A program made the position numbers and the translations under genes. A stretch of DNA of 50,626 bases from assembly GCF_008905045.1 (NCBI RefSeq), contig NZ_VWMY01000071.1, positions 1 to 50,626 of the forward strand, written 5' to 3'. Of the stretch, positions 15,331-26,200 are shown one piece after another; position 1 is the first letter of the stretch; every line of letters starts with the position of its first letter. The notes under the pieces are model-generated. The model was given only the letters and a program-made list of their open reading frames with translations, had not been told where the DNA came from and did no database searches. Source of the DNA: Streptomyces albicerus. Lineage in GTDB: Bacteria > Actinomycetota > Actinomycetes > Streptomycetales > Streptomycetaceae.

Positions 15331-17129
15331 GAACGGTGTGCTCCTTCCGGGCCGTGGGGCCCTTCGGCGGCCGGGCGTCCGGCCGGGGACTCCGCCAGGG
15401 ACCTCGCCAGGGACTTCAGCGCGCCCTTGTCGGTCTTGCCGACGGCGGTCACCGGGAGGGCGTCGAGCGCCTCGATCCGGTCGGGGATCTTGTACGGGGC
15501 CAGGCCGCGCTCCCCGAGGAAGGCCGCGGCCTCGCTCCGGCCGGGCGCGGTGGCGCCGGGGACGGGGACGACGAAGGCGCAGGTCCGTTCGCCCAGCAGG
15601 TCGTCCGGGATGGGTACGACGGCCGCGTCCACGATCGCGGGGTGGGTGATCAGCTGCTCCTCGACCTCCGCGGCGGCGACCTTGTCCCCGCCGCGGTTGA
15701 TCTGCTCCTTCACCCGGCCCTCGACGACCAGATGGCCGGTCGGGGTCCGGCGCACCAGGTCGCCGGTGCGGTAGTGGCCGTCGGCGGTGAAGGCGCCGGT
15801 GTTGTGCTCGGGGGCGCGGTAGTAGCCGCGCAGGGTGTACGGGCCGCGGGTGAGCAGCCGTCCGGTCGTGCCGGGCGGTACGTCGCGGTCGTCCTCGTCG
15901 ACGACGCGGATCTCGTCGCCGGGTGACAGCGGGCGGCCCTGGGTGTGCAGGACGACGTCCTCGGGGGCGTCGGGTTCGGTGTAGTTGAGCAGGCCCTCGG
16001 CCATGCCGAACACCTGCTGCAGTACGGGGCCGAAGGCGTCGCGTACCTGCACGGCGTGCTCCGGCAGCAGTCGGGCGCCGCCGACCTGGAGCAGTCTCAG
16101 CGAGGACAGGTCCGTGTCGTCCCACTGGGTCGCCGTGGCCCAGACGCGGGCGGTGGGCGGCACCAGTGCGGTGGCGGTGACGCGCTCGCGCTCGATGAGG
16201 GCGAAGGCGGCGTCGGGGTCGGGCTCGTCGGTGAGTACCGCGGTGCCGCCCGCGTGCAGGGCGCCGAGTACGCCGGGGCAGCCGAGCGCGAAGTTGTGGG
16301 CGACGGGCAGGGCGGCGAGGTACACGGTGTCCGGTCCGAAGCGGCACAGCTCGGCACTGGCGCGGACGTTGTAGGCGTAGTCGTCGTGGGTGCGCGGGAT
16401 CAGCTTGGGCAGCCCGGTGGTGCCGCCGGAGACCAGGAGCAGGGCCACGTCCGAGGGGGCGTTGGGGGTGGGGGGTGTGTCCGTGTCGGGCTCGTCGGGA
16501 GCGGGGGGCAGGTCGGTGCCGGGGCCTTCAGGGGCGAGGGACGCCTCCGTGCCGGGCCCGTCGAGCGGCGTGTGGGTGCCCGGGTCGCCCACGACCAGGA
16601 CGTGCCGCACGCCGGGGACCTCCTTCACCACCTCGGCGGCCAGATCCCGGTGGTCGAAGCCCTGGTGGACGTCCGGGACGACGTACGCCACGGCCTCGGA
16701 CAGCCGGCACAGGTGGACGATTTCGCTGCGCCGGTGCAGCGGGAGCGCCAGCACGGGCACGGCACCGAGCCGCTGGAGCCCGAAGAAGACTCCGAAGAAC
16801 TCGGGGATGTTCGGCAGTTGGAGGACCACCCGGTCCCCGGCGCTGATGCCGAGCCGGGTCAGCCGGCGCGCCACGCGGTCGGCGGCGGACTCCAGCCCGG
16901 CGTAGGTGAGCCCCCGGTCGCCGTGCACGAGGGCGGTGCGGTGCGGGTGGGCGCGGGCCCAGGCGCTCAGCAGTCGGTCAAACGTTTCGCCTCGCCAGTA
17001 GCCGGATGCCCGGTAGTGCGCGGCAAGGTCCTCGGGCCAGGGCGTACAGCCGTCGAGCACGTGGATCCACCCCTTCGGTCGCGGATGCGGCGCTTCTGTT
17101 CGCGGATGCGGTTGCTTCTGATCGCGCAT
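15327..17129 (-). CDS. Salicyl-AMP ligase (aryl acid adenylating enzyme, MbtA/YbtE/PchD-type)
   Basis: 600 residues from ATG 17129; a GTG at 17162 exists but has no ribosome-binding site and sits on the regulatory region. The N-terminus has the family hallmark GCTPWPEDLAAHYRASGYWRG. The A3 loop is VSGGTTGLPKLIPRTH, and GMAEGLLNYT, GDEIRVVDEDD, YRTGDLVRR and VVEGRVKEQINRGGDKVAAAEVEE follow. LPVTAVGKTDKGALK carries the C-terminal Lys. It adenylates salicylate and transfers it to the ArCP of the NRPS. There is an unusual acidic Pro/Asp/Thr-rich insertion around residues 200-225, just before the A3 loop. The first gene of the leftward operon, it starts 52 bp from the Zur-type box. Confidence 0.9.
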   Translation of the reverse strand: MRDQKQPHPRTEAPHPRPKGWIHVLDGCTPWPEDLAAHYRASGYWRGETFDRLLSAWARAHPHRTALVHGDRGLTYAGLESAADRVARRLTRLGISAGDRVVLQLPNIPEFFGVFFGLQRLGAVPVLALPLHRRSEIVHLCRLSEAVAYVVPDVHQGFDHRDLAAEVVKEVPGVRHVLVVGDPGTHTPLDGPGTEASLAPEGPGTDLPPAPDEPDTDTPPTPNAPSDVALLLVSGGTTGLPKLIPRTHDDYAYNVRASAELCRFGPDTVYLAALPVAHNFALGCPGVLGALHAGGTAVLTDEPDPDAAFALIERERVTATALVPPTARVWATATQWDDTDLSSLRLLQVGGARLLPEHAVQVRDAFGPVLQQVFGMAEGLLNYTEPDAPEDVVLHTQGRPLSPGDEIRVVDEDDRDVPPGTTGRLLTRGPYTLRGYYRAPEHNTGAFTADGHYRTGDLVRRTPTGHLVVEGRVKEQINRGGDKVAAAEVEEQLITHPAIVDAAVVPIPDDLLGERTCAFVVPVPGATAPGRSEAAAFLGERGLAPYKIPDRIEALDALPVTAVGKTDKGALKSLARSLAESPAGRPAAEGPHGPEGAHRS

Positions 17130-17169
17130 GTGACGTTCTCGGCGGGGGCTTGTTCGCACCACCGAAGAT

Positions 17170-17196
17170 GTTGTAGGAAATGAATACCATTTTCAA
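17170..17196 (-). promoter_or_regulatory. Candidate promoter of the salicylate operon, overlapped by the Zur-type box
   Basis: On the minus strand TTGAAA (17196-17191) precedes TACAAC (17175-17170) with a 15-nt spacer, 41 bp before the ligase start. The -35 overlaps the Zur-type palindrome, the same geometry as at the importer promoter. The spacer is short, so the -10 is tentative. Confidence 0.4.
17181..17195. promoter_or_regulatory. Zur-type box in the divergent ligase/NRPS promoter region
   Basis: TGAATACCATTTTCA matches the 7-1-7 palindrome TGAAAAT-N-ATTTTCA used by actinobacterial Zur at 12 of 14 informative positions. It lies 52 bp before the ligase start and 76 bp before the NRPS start, so one bound Zur dimer could repress both directions when zinc is sufficient. 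No iron-type DmdR/IdeR box (TTAGGTTAGGCTAACCTAA-like) was seen here. Confidence 0.7.
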
Positions 17197-17270
17197 TAAC
17201 TGGATGCCACCACTCCGTCTCCGCCCCATCCCCGACGTCCGGGCACCCCACAGGCAAGGCTGGTAACGAA

Positions 17271-20200
17271 GTGTCAGAACGCGATCTCCTGCGATCGGTC
17301 CGCCCTCTGCTCACCGACTGGCTCGGTCCCGACGCCGAGCGCGTCGCAGCGGACGACAACCTCATCGAGCAGGGACTCGACTCCATCCGGCTGATGACCG
17401 TGGCCGGCGCCCTGCGCCGTGACGGCATCCGCCTGACGTTCGCGGAACTCGCCCGCACACCGACCCTGCACGCCTGGACCGAGCTCGCCGCCGGGCGATG
17501 TACCGACGACGCCACCGCTCCCCCGGCCGCGGCGCCCGCCGAGATCCCCGCCGAGATCCCCGCCGACGAGGCGTCGCCCTTCGATCTGGCGCTGATGCAG
17601 CACGCCTACTGGGTGGGGCGCGGCACGGAGCACCAACTCGGCGGCGTGGCGGCCCACTTCTACAACGAGTTCGACGGCGAGGGCGTCGACCCGCAGCGGC
17701 TGGAACATGCCGTACGCGCCCTGCTCGCCCGGCACGCGCAGCTGCGCGCCGTGTTCGGTGACGACGGGCGCCAGCGCACCCCCGTGACCGCCGCGTGGCC
17801 GGGACTGCGCGTGCACGATCTGCGCGAGCTGCCCGAGGACGAGGCGGACCGCCGGCTGGAGCGGCTGCGCGACGAGCTGTCGCACCGCATGCTGCGGGTC
17901 GGCGACGGCGAGGTGTTCGACGTGCAGTTGTCGCTGCTGCCGGGCGGCCGCACCCGTACGCACCTCAACCTCGACATGCTCGCCGCCGACGCGCTCAGCC
18001 TGCGCGTCCTCCTCGCCGACCTGGCCACGCTCTACAGCGGCGCCGACGCCCTCTCCCCCATCGGCTACAGCTACCGCCGCTACCTCGCCGACCGTGCCGC
18101 CTCCGCCGAGCGGGAGCGCGACCGGAGGCGGGACGGCGCCTGGTGGGCCGCCCGGCTGCCGGAGCTGCCCGGCGCACCGACGCTGCCCGTTCTGCCCGGT
18201 GCGGAGGCGGCGGAGCGGCCCCGCGTCACCCGGCGCCACCACTGGCTGCCGCCCGAGCGGCGCGAGGCGCTGTTCGCCCGCGCCCACCGGCACGGCGTCA
18301 CTCCGGCCATGGCCCTGGCCGCCGCGTACTGCGAGGTGCTCGCGGCCTGGAGTGCCGAGCACCGCTTCCTGCTCAACGTGCCGCTGTTCGACCGCGAGCC
18401 GCTGCACCCCGATGTGCCGCTGCTCGTCGGCGACTTCACCGGGTCGGTGCTGCTCGCCGCTGACCTGTCCGGCACAGGCTCCTTCCAGGACCGGGCCCAG
18501 GCGGTGCAGGAACGCTTCCTCACCGACGCCGCGCACGCCTCGTACTCCGGTGTGGAGGTGCTGCGCGACCTGAATCGCACGCAGCGGGGCGGCGGACGGG
18601 TGCTCGCGCCCGTCGTGTTCACCAGCGCGCTCAATCTGGGCGAGCTGTTCTCCGAGGATGTGCGCACGTGCTTCGGACGGCCCGTGTGGATCATCTCCCA
18701 GGGGCCGCAGGTGTGGCTGGACGCCCAGGTCACCGAGCTCGACGGCGGGCTGCTCGTCAACTGGGACGCGCTGGAGCGGGCGTTCCCCCACGGGATGCTG
18801 GACGCGATGTTCGCCGCGTTCCGTGGGCTGGTCGAGCGTCTCGCCACGGCGGACGCGCCCTGGCGCGAGCCCGTGCCGGATCTGTTGCCGGACGGCCGGC
18901 GGGAGGCACGCACGCGTGCCAACGACACCGAGGGGCCACGCAGCGGGCTGCTGCTGCACGAGGACTTCCTGCGCCGTGCGGAGCGCGAGCCGGAGCGGCC
19001 CGCGCTGCTCTGGGACACGGATGACGAGAGAGCCGGGGACAGGGCCGGTGGGGCGCTGTCGTACGGCGAACTCGCCGGCCGGGCGCGGCGGATCGCAGCC
19101 GCGCTCGGCGCGCACGCCGTCGGTCCCGGCGACCGGGTCGCCGTCTGTCTGCCCAAGGGGGCGGACCAGATCGCCGCCGTGCTGGGCTGTCTGATCGCGG
19201 GCGCGGCCTACGTGCCGGTCGGGCGTGACCATCCGGCGGCGCGCCGGGATCGCGTCCTGCGTACGGCGGGTGTCCGTGCCGCATTCGTGCCGGAGGCGGC
19301 CGAGACTTCCAAGATGTCCGATGCCTCCGCGGACGCCGAGCCGCTGCCCGACGGCGTGGTGCCGTTGACCGTTTCCACCGCGGTGACGTATGCGCCGGTC
19401 AAGGAGGCGGTGGCGGTGCCGGACGGCGATCCGGCGTACGTCATCTTCACCTCCGGCTCGACCGGTGAGCCCAAGGGCGTCGTCGTCCCGCACCGGGCGG
19501 CACGCAACACGATCGACGACCTCAACGACCGCTTCGGCGTGGGCGGCGACGACCGTACGTTCGCGCTGTCCGCCCTCGACTTCGACCTGTCGGTGTACGA
19601 CCTGTTCGGGCCGCTCGCCGTCGGTGGGGCGGTGGTGCTCGTCGGGGAGGCGGGCCGGCGGGACGCGGCGCACTGGCACGCGCTGATGGCCCGGCACGGC
19701 GTCACCGTGCTCAACTGCGTGCCCTCCGTCCTGGACATGCTGCTCAGCATCGACGGGGACGGCGCCGCCGGGCTGCGGGTGGTGCTGCTCGGAGGTGACT
19801 GGGTGGGTGTCGACCTGCCCGGACGCCTTGCGGCGCGGGCGCCCGGCTGCCGGTTCGTCGCGCTCGGCGGCACCACGGAGACGGCTATCCACTCCACGGT
19901 GTGCGAGGTCACCGGCCCGGTGCCCGAGGACTGGACCTCGGTTCCGTACGGCACTCCGCTGCGCAACGTGCGGTGCCGGGTCGTCGACGCCCGGGGCCGG
20001 GACTGCCCCGACTGGGTGCCGGGTGAACTGTGGATCGGCGGGGCCGGGGTGGCCGACGGCTACCTGGGCGATCCGGAGCGCACAGCCGACCGGTTCGCAC
20101 GGTACGAGGGCGAGCGCTGGTACCGCACGGGCGACCTCGCGCGGTACCGGCCGGGCGGCGTCGTCGAGTTCCTCGGCCGCGCCGACTCCCAGGTCAAACT

Positions 20201-23200
20201 GCGCGGCCACCGGGTGGAGCTGGGCGAGGTCGAGGCCGCGCTGGAGGGCGTGCCCGGGGTCGGACGGGCGGTCGCGACGGTCACCGACGGTGCGCACCGT
20301 CAGCTCGTCGCCGCCTACACGCCCGCGACGCGTCCGAAGGAGCAGGTGCGGGGCGGCGTACGGTCGTCGGTCTCGGCCGCGCGGCCCGATCCGCTGGAGG
20401 CGGAGGTCGTCGCGTCCGTGATCGGCCGGATCCTGGATGCCGCCGGGGAACGGCCCGACGAGCGGATGCGGGGGCTCGTCCATCTGTGGCGGGACTGGCT
20501 GCGGGGCTCCGGGCAGCGGTACGTGTCCGAGCCGGGGCGGGCGACAGCCACACCTGACGGGAACAGTCCGGCCGCGCCCGGCGACCCTGACGTGACATCA
20601 GCCGGCGGACCGGACGAGAACTCACCTGACGGACCGGACGAGACGTCAGCCGGTGGACCGGACGTGAACTCACCTGACGGACCGGACGAGACGTCACCCG
20701 GTGGCCGGGGTCTGGCGGAACGCGTCGCCGGGACCCGGCTCGAGCCCGTCCTCGCCCGTCTGACCCAGCGGCTGCCGGACCTGCGGGAGATGCTCACGGG
20801 GGTACGCGACCCGCTCGAGCTCCTCGACGACCCCGTCCTCGCGCCGGAGGCCGCGCTCGACGCGCTGCCCGCCAGTGCCGCGGCCGCCGCCGACTGCGCC
20901 GAGGCCCTGCGCACGCTCGGCGGGGAGCTGGGCCGTGTACCGCGAGTCGCCGTCGTCGGGGCACGGGGTGGACTCGGCGTACGACGAGTCGCCGACCAAC
21001 TCCCCGTCGGGTCCGTGGAGTTCACGCTGCTCGACTCCTCCGCGAGCCTTCTCGGACTGGCACGGGAGCGGCTGGCCGCGCACGAGGTCCGGTGCCAGGC
21101 CCTGCCGCACGGCGTGCTGCCCGACGGGTTGCCGGGCGCGTTCGACGCCGTGCTCGCCCTCGGCGCACTGCACGCCTTCGACGACCCGGCCGCCGGGGCC
21201 GCCCAGGCGGCGGCCCTGCTGGCCCCCGGCGGCCTGCTGCTCGCCGTGGAGCAGGGCAGCCTGCCGCCGCTCGGCCTGATCTGCGCGGCCCTGCCGACCC
21301 GGGGGTTCGCGGGCTCGGACCCCGCCCGCCGGGCGGCCGGCAGTCCGCTGCTGCCGTCCGCCGCATGGGAACAGCTGCTGCGCGGCCACGGGTTCACCGG
21401 CGTGGACACGGCCGTACGCGATCAGGAACCCGCGCTGCTCATCCGCGCGGTGCTCGATCCGGACGCCGAGCCGTGCGACGCGGGGGCCGTACAGGACGCG
21501 GTCGCCGGGCAACTGCCCTCGTACATGGTCCCCGACCGGCTGGTCCTGCTACCCGTCATGCCGCTCACCGCGAACGGCAAGGTGGACCGGCGCTCGGTAC
21601 GCGAACTCCTCGCCCGGCACACCGCCGCGGCCGAGGCGCTCCCGACGCACGGCACACCGCCCCGCCCCGGCGCCGAACAACGCGTCGCCGAGGTGTGGCG
21701 AGAGCTGCTGGGCACCCGGACCGTTCACCGCGAGGACGACTTCTTCGCGCTCGGCGGCGACAGCCTGCTCGCCACCCGGATGCTGCACCGCCTCGCCGAG
21801 CACGGCGTGCGCGGCGCGCGGATCGCCGAGCTGTTCACCCGTCCCGTGCTCAAGGACTACGCCGCCACGCTCGACCTCGCAGGTCTCAACGACGAGCAGC
21901 CGAAGGGCACTTCGGCACTCGTCGCCGACCCGGACCACGCCCACGACCCGTTCCCGGCGACCGACGTCCAGCGGGCCTATTGGCTCGGCCGGGCCGAGGA
22001 GATGCGGCTCGGCGGCGTCGGTTCGCACTACTACTCGGAGTTCGACGGCGACTCGGTCGACCTGCCACGCCTTGAGCGTGCCTGGCGGCACCTGATCGGG
22101 CGGCATCCCATGCTGCGGGCCGTCTTCGACGAGGACGGACAACAGCAAGTCCTTGCCCGGGTACCGGAGTTCACCATCCCCGTCGCCGAAGGGGAGGAAC
22201 ACCTCACCACTCTCCGCGAGGAGATGTCCCACCAAGTCCTCGACCCCACCCGCTGGCCCCTGTTCGACGTACGGGCGGTCCGGTACGGCGACGAACGCAC
22301 CCGGATCGGCGTCAGCCTCGACAACCTGATCCTCGACGGCCTCAGCATGATGACCGTCTTCAGCGAGCTTGGCATGTTGTACGCCGATCCGGACGCCGAA
22401 CTCCCGCCCGTGGAGCCGACGTTCCGGGACTACCTGACCTCGGTGCAACCCGCTCCCGAGGCGGTGGAGGAGGCGCAGACGTACTGGCGTGAACGGCTGC
22501 CCGGGCTGCCCCCGGCGCCCCGGCTGCCACTCGTCCGGGACCCGGCCGCACTCGACCGCCCCCGCTTCGTCCGCACGCCCGGAGAGCTTCCTGCCGAGCA
22601 CTGGCGGCGACTGAAGGAGCGCGCACGCGAGCACGGGATCACCCCGTCCGCGCTGCTCCTCGCCGCGTACGCGGAGGTGCTCGGCACGTGGAGCGAGAGT
22701 CCCGAACTGACCGTGAACCTCACGCTGTTCGACCGGCAGGAGGTCCACCCGGACATCAACCGGGTGCTCGGCGACTTCACCTCGCTCCTGCTCGCCGCCC
22801 ACCACCCGCAACCGGGCGAGAGCTGGCTGACCCGGGTACGCGGACTCCAGGAGCGGCTGTGGCGCGACCTCGACCACCGCTCGGTCTCCGCGGTGTGGGT
22901 GATGCGTGAACTGGCGCGGGCGCGCGGCGAGGGCGACGCGGCCGTGCCGGTGGTGTTCACCAGCGCCCTCGGCGTCGACGACGGGGTGTCGATGGACGCG
23001 CCCGACGGTTTCCCGCCGCGCGTGTGGGGCGTCAGCCAGACCCCGCAGGTGTGGCTCGACCTCCAGGTGTACGAGGGCCGGGACGGGGCGCTGCGACACC
23101 AGTGGGACGCGGTGCGCGACCTGTTCCCCGAGGGGCTGGTCGAGACGATGGCCGGCGCCTACGACCGGCTGCTGAATCAACTCGCCGATGGGGATTGGCA

Positions 23201-26200
23201 GTTGCCCCGGTCCGAGCTGCGGCCCGCCGGCCAGCGGGAGGTGCGGGACCGGGTCAACGCCACGGGGCGGCCGGGCGGTCAACACGCCCTGCACACCGCC
23301 TTCTTCGAGTGGGCCGCCGCCGATCCCGACGCCCCCGCGCTGCTGTGGGGAGAGGACGGTGCGACGACCCGGGGCGAGTTGGGCACGCGGGCCCTGCGGA
23401 TCGCCGGCACGCTGCGGGACCGGGGAATCGTGCCCGGTGACGCCGTCGCCGTGTCGCTGCCCAAGGGCCCCGAGCAGATCGCCGCCGTGCTGGGTGTGCT
23501 CGCGGCGGGCGCCGCGTACGTGCCCGTCGGCGCGGACCAGCCTCCGGTCCGGCGCGAGCGGATGCTCCATGCCTCGCGGGCCCGCTGCGTGCTCGACGCG
23601 GACTTTCTCGCAGGCAGCCCGGCGGCTCCGCTGGAGGCTCCCGTGGCCGTCGACCCGGACTCCTGCGCGTACGTGATCTTCACCTCGGGCTCCACCGGCG
23701 AGCCGAAGGGGGTCGAGGTCACCCACCGGGCGGCGGCCAACACGGTCGACGACATCAACGACCGGCACGGCGTCGGTCCCGGCGACCGCGTCCTGGCGGT
23801 CTCGGCGCTCGACTTCGACCTGTCCGTGTACGACATCTTCGGGCTGCTCGGCGCGGGCGGCGCGCTCGTGCTGGTCGGCGAGGAGGAGCGCAGGGACGCC
23901 CAGCGGTGGCGCGATCTGGCCGCACGCCACGGTGTCACCGTCTGGAACTCCGTCCCGATGCTCCTGGACATGCTGCTCACCGTCTCCGACGGGCAGGCCC
24001 CGCCGCGGCTCAGGCTCGCGCTGGTCTCCGGGGACTGGGTCCCGCTCGACCTGCCCGCGCGGCTGGCCGCGGGGTCGGACAGGGCGGAGGGGCCGGAAGG
24101 GACCAGGGGGTCCGAGGGGTCCGAGGGCAGCTGCCGTCTGATCGCCATGGGCGGTGCCACCGAGGCCGCCATCTGGTCCAACGCGTACGACGCCACGGCC
24201 GGGGTCCCGGAGGCCTGGCCGTCGGTGCCCTACGGGACGCCGCTGCGCGGCCAGCGGTTCCGGGTCGTCGGTCCGCTCGGCGAGGACTGCCCCGACTGGG
24301 TGCCGGGCGAGTTGTGGATCGGCGGGGCCGGGGTGGCCACCGGGTACCGGGGCGATCCCGCACGCACCGCCGACCGGTTCGTCACGCAGGCCGGGACGCG
24401 CTGGTACCGCACCGGGGACCTGGGCCGTTACCGCCCCGACGGGCTGCTGGAGTTCCTGGGCCGGCGCGACCATCAGCTCAAGATCCGCGGCCATCGCACC
24501 GAGCTGGGCGAGGTGGACGCGGCCCTGCTCGCGCAGCCGGGGATCGCACGTGCGGTCACCGTCGCTACGGGCCCGCGGGGACAGCAGCGGCTGACCGCCT
24601 TCGTGGTGCCGGAGGCCGAGCCGGATGGGACCGAGCCGGATCTCGCGGAGGTGGACCGGCGGCTCGCCGATCACCTGCCCGCCCACGCCCGGCCCTCCGC
24701 GCTCGTCCCGCTGCCCGATGGTCTGCCGCTCACCGCCAACGGCAAGGTGGACCGGACCGCGCTCGCCGAACGGGCGGCCGGTCTCGGCAGCGCGCCCGGC
24801 GGGCGGGAAGAGCCGACCGGCGCCGTGGAGAAGCTCCTCGCCGACGCCTGGCAGGACCTGCTCGGTGCCGAACAGGTCGGCAGGGACGCCGACTTCTTCG
24901 CCCTCGGCGGCGACAGCCTGCTCGCCACCCGGCTGGTGGCCCGGCTGCGCGACGCCGGGGTACGCGGGGCACGTATCGCCGGACTGTTCACCCACCCCGT
25001 CCTCAAGGGCTACGCCACCACGCTCGACCTCGGAGAGGGAGGCGAGCTCGGCGGCGAGCAGCCGTCCGCGCCCGTACTCGTATCGGACCCGGACCACGCG
25101 TACGACCCGTTCCCGGCGACGGACGTGCAGCGGGCCTACTGGATCGGGCGGACCACCCAGCTCGATCTGGGCGGCGTCGGCTCGCACTACTACAGCGAGA
25201 CCGACGAGGAGTACACCGACATCTCGGTCGTCGAGCGGGCCTGGCGGCGGCTGATCGACCGGCATCCCATGCTGCGGGCCGTCTTCGACGAGGACGGACG
25301 ACAGCAAGTCCTTTCCCAGGTACCGGAGTTCACCGTCCCCGTCGCCGAGGGAGAGGAGCACCTGGCGGCACTGCGTGAGGAGATGTCCCACCAGGTCCTC
25401 GACCCCGCGCGCTGGCCGCTGTTCGACGTGCGGGCCGTGCACTACACCGCCCCGGACGGGCGGCGCCGCACCCGGATCGGCGTCAGTCTCGACAACCTGA
25501 TCCTGGACGGTCTCAGCATGATGATCGTCTTCACCGAGCTGCGGATGCTGCGGGACGATCCGGACGTCGAACTGCCGCCCGTGGAGCCGACGTTCCGGGA
25601 CTACCTGGCGTCGGCCCGGCCCGTCCCGGAGACGGTGGAGGCAGACCAGGCGTACTGGCGTGAACGGCTGCCCGGACTGCCCCCTGCACCCCGACTCCCG
25701 CTCGTGCGCGAGCCGTCGGACGTGGGCAGGCCGCGCTTCGCACGCCACGCCACCCACCTGCCGCAGGACGTGTGGGCTCGCCTCAGGGAACGCGCCCGCG
25801 CATACGGCGTCACGCCGTCAGTGCTGTTGCTCGCCGTCTACGCCGAGGCGCTCGGCGAGCACGCCGAGAGTCCCGAACTCACCGTCAATCTCACCCTGTT
25901 CGACCGGCGGGAGATCCACCCGCACGTCAACCGGATCGCCGGAGACTTCACCTCGCTGCTGCTCGCCGCCCACCACCCGCGAGCGGGTGAGTCCTGGCTC
26001 GGACGGCTGCGCGGGCTGCAGGCGCGCCTGTGGAACGACCTCGACCACCGCTCGGTCTCCGCGGTCTGGGCCATGCGCCAACTCGCCCTGGAACGCGGCC
26101 CGGACGCAGCGGCCATGCCGGTGGTGTTCACCAGCGCGCTCGGCATCGACGACGACCGGGCCCGGCTGCTGGACCCGCCGTACTGGTCCGTGTCCCAGAC

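Noticed and set aside
17130..17270. DmdR/IdeR-type iron box
   Set aside because: No TTAGGTTAGGCTAACCTAA-like palindrome is present; the only palindrome matches the Zur pattern.
21549..25757. Very long open frame on the minus strand (about 1400 codons) and a similar one at 17274-20483
   Set aside because: They are antisense shadows of the NRPS gene, caused by high GC; no domain or ribosome-binding site is present, whereas the plus strand has complete NRPS motifs.
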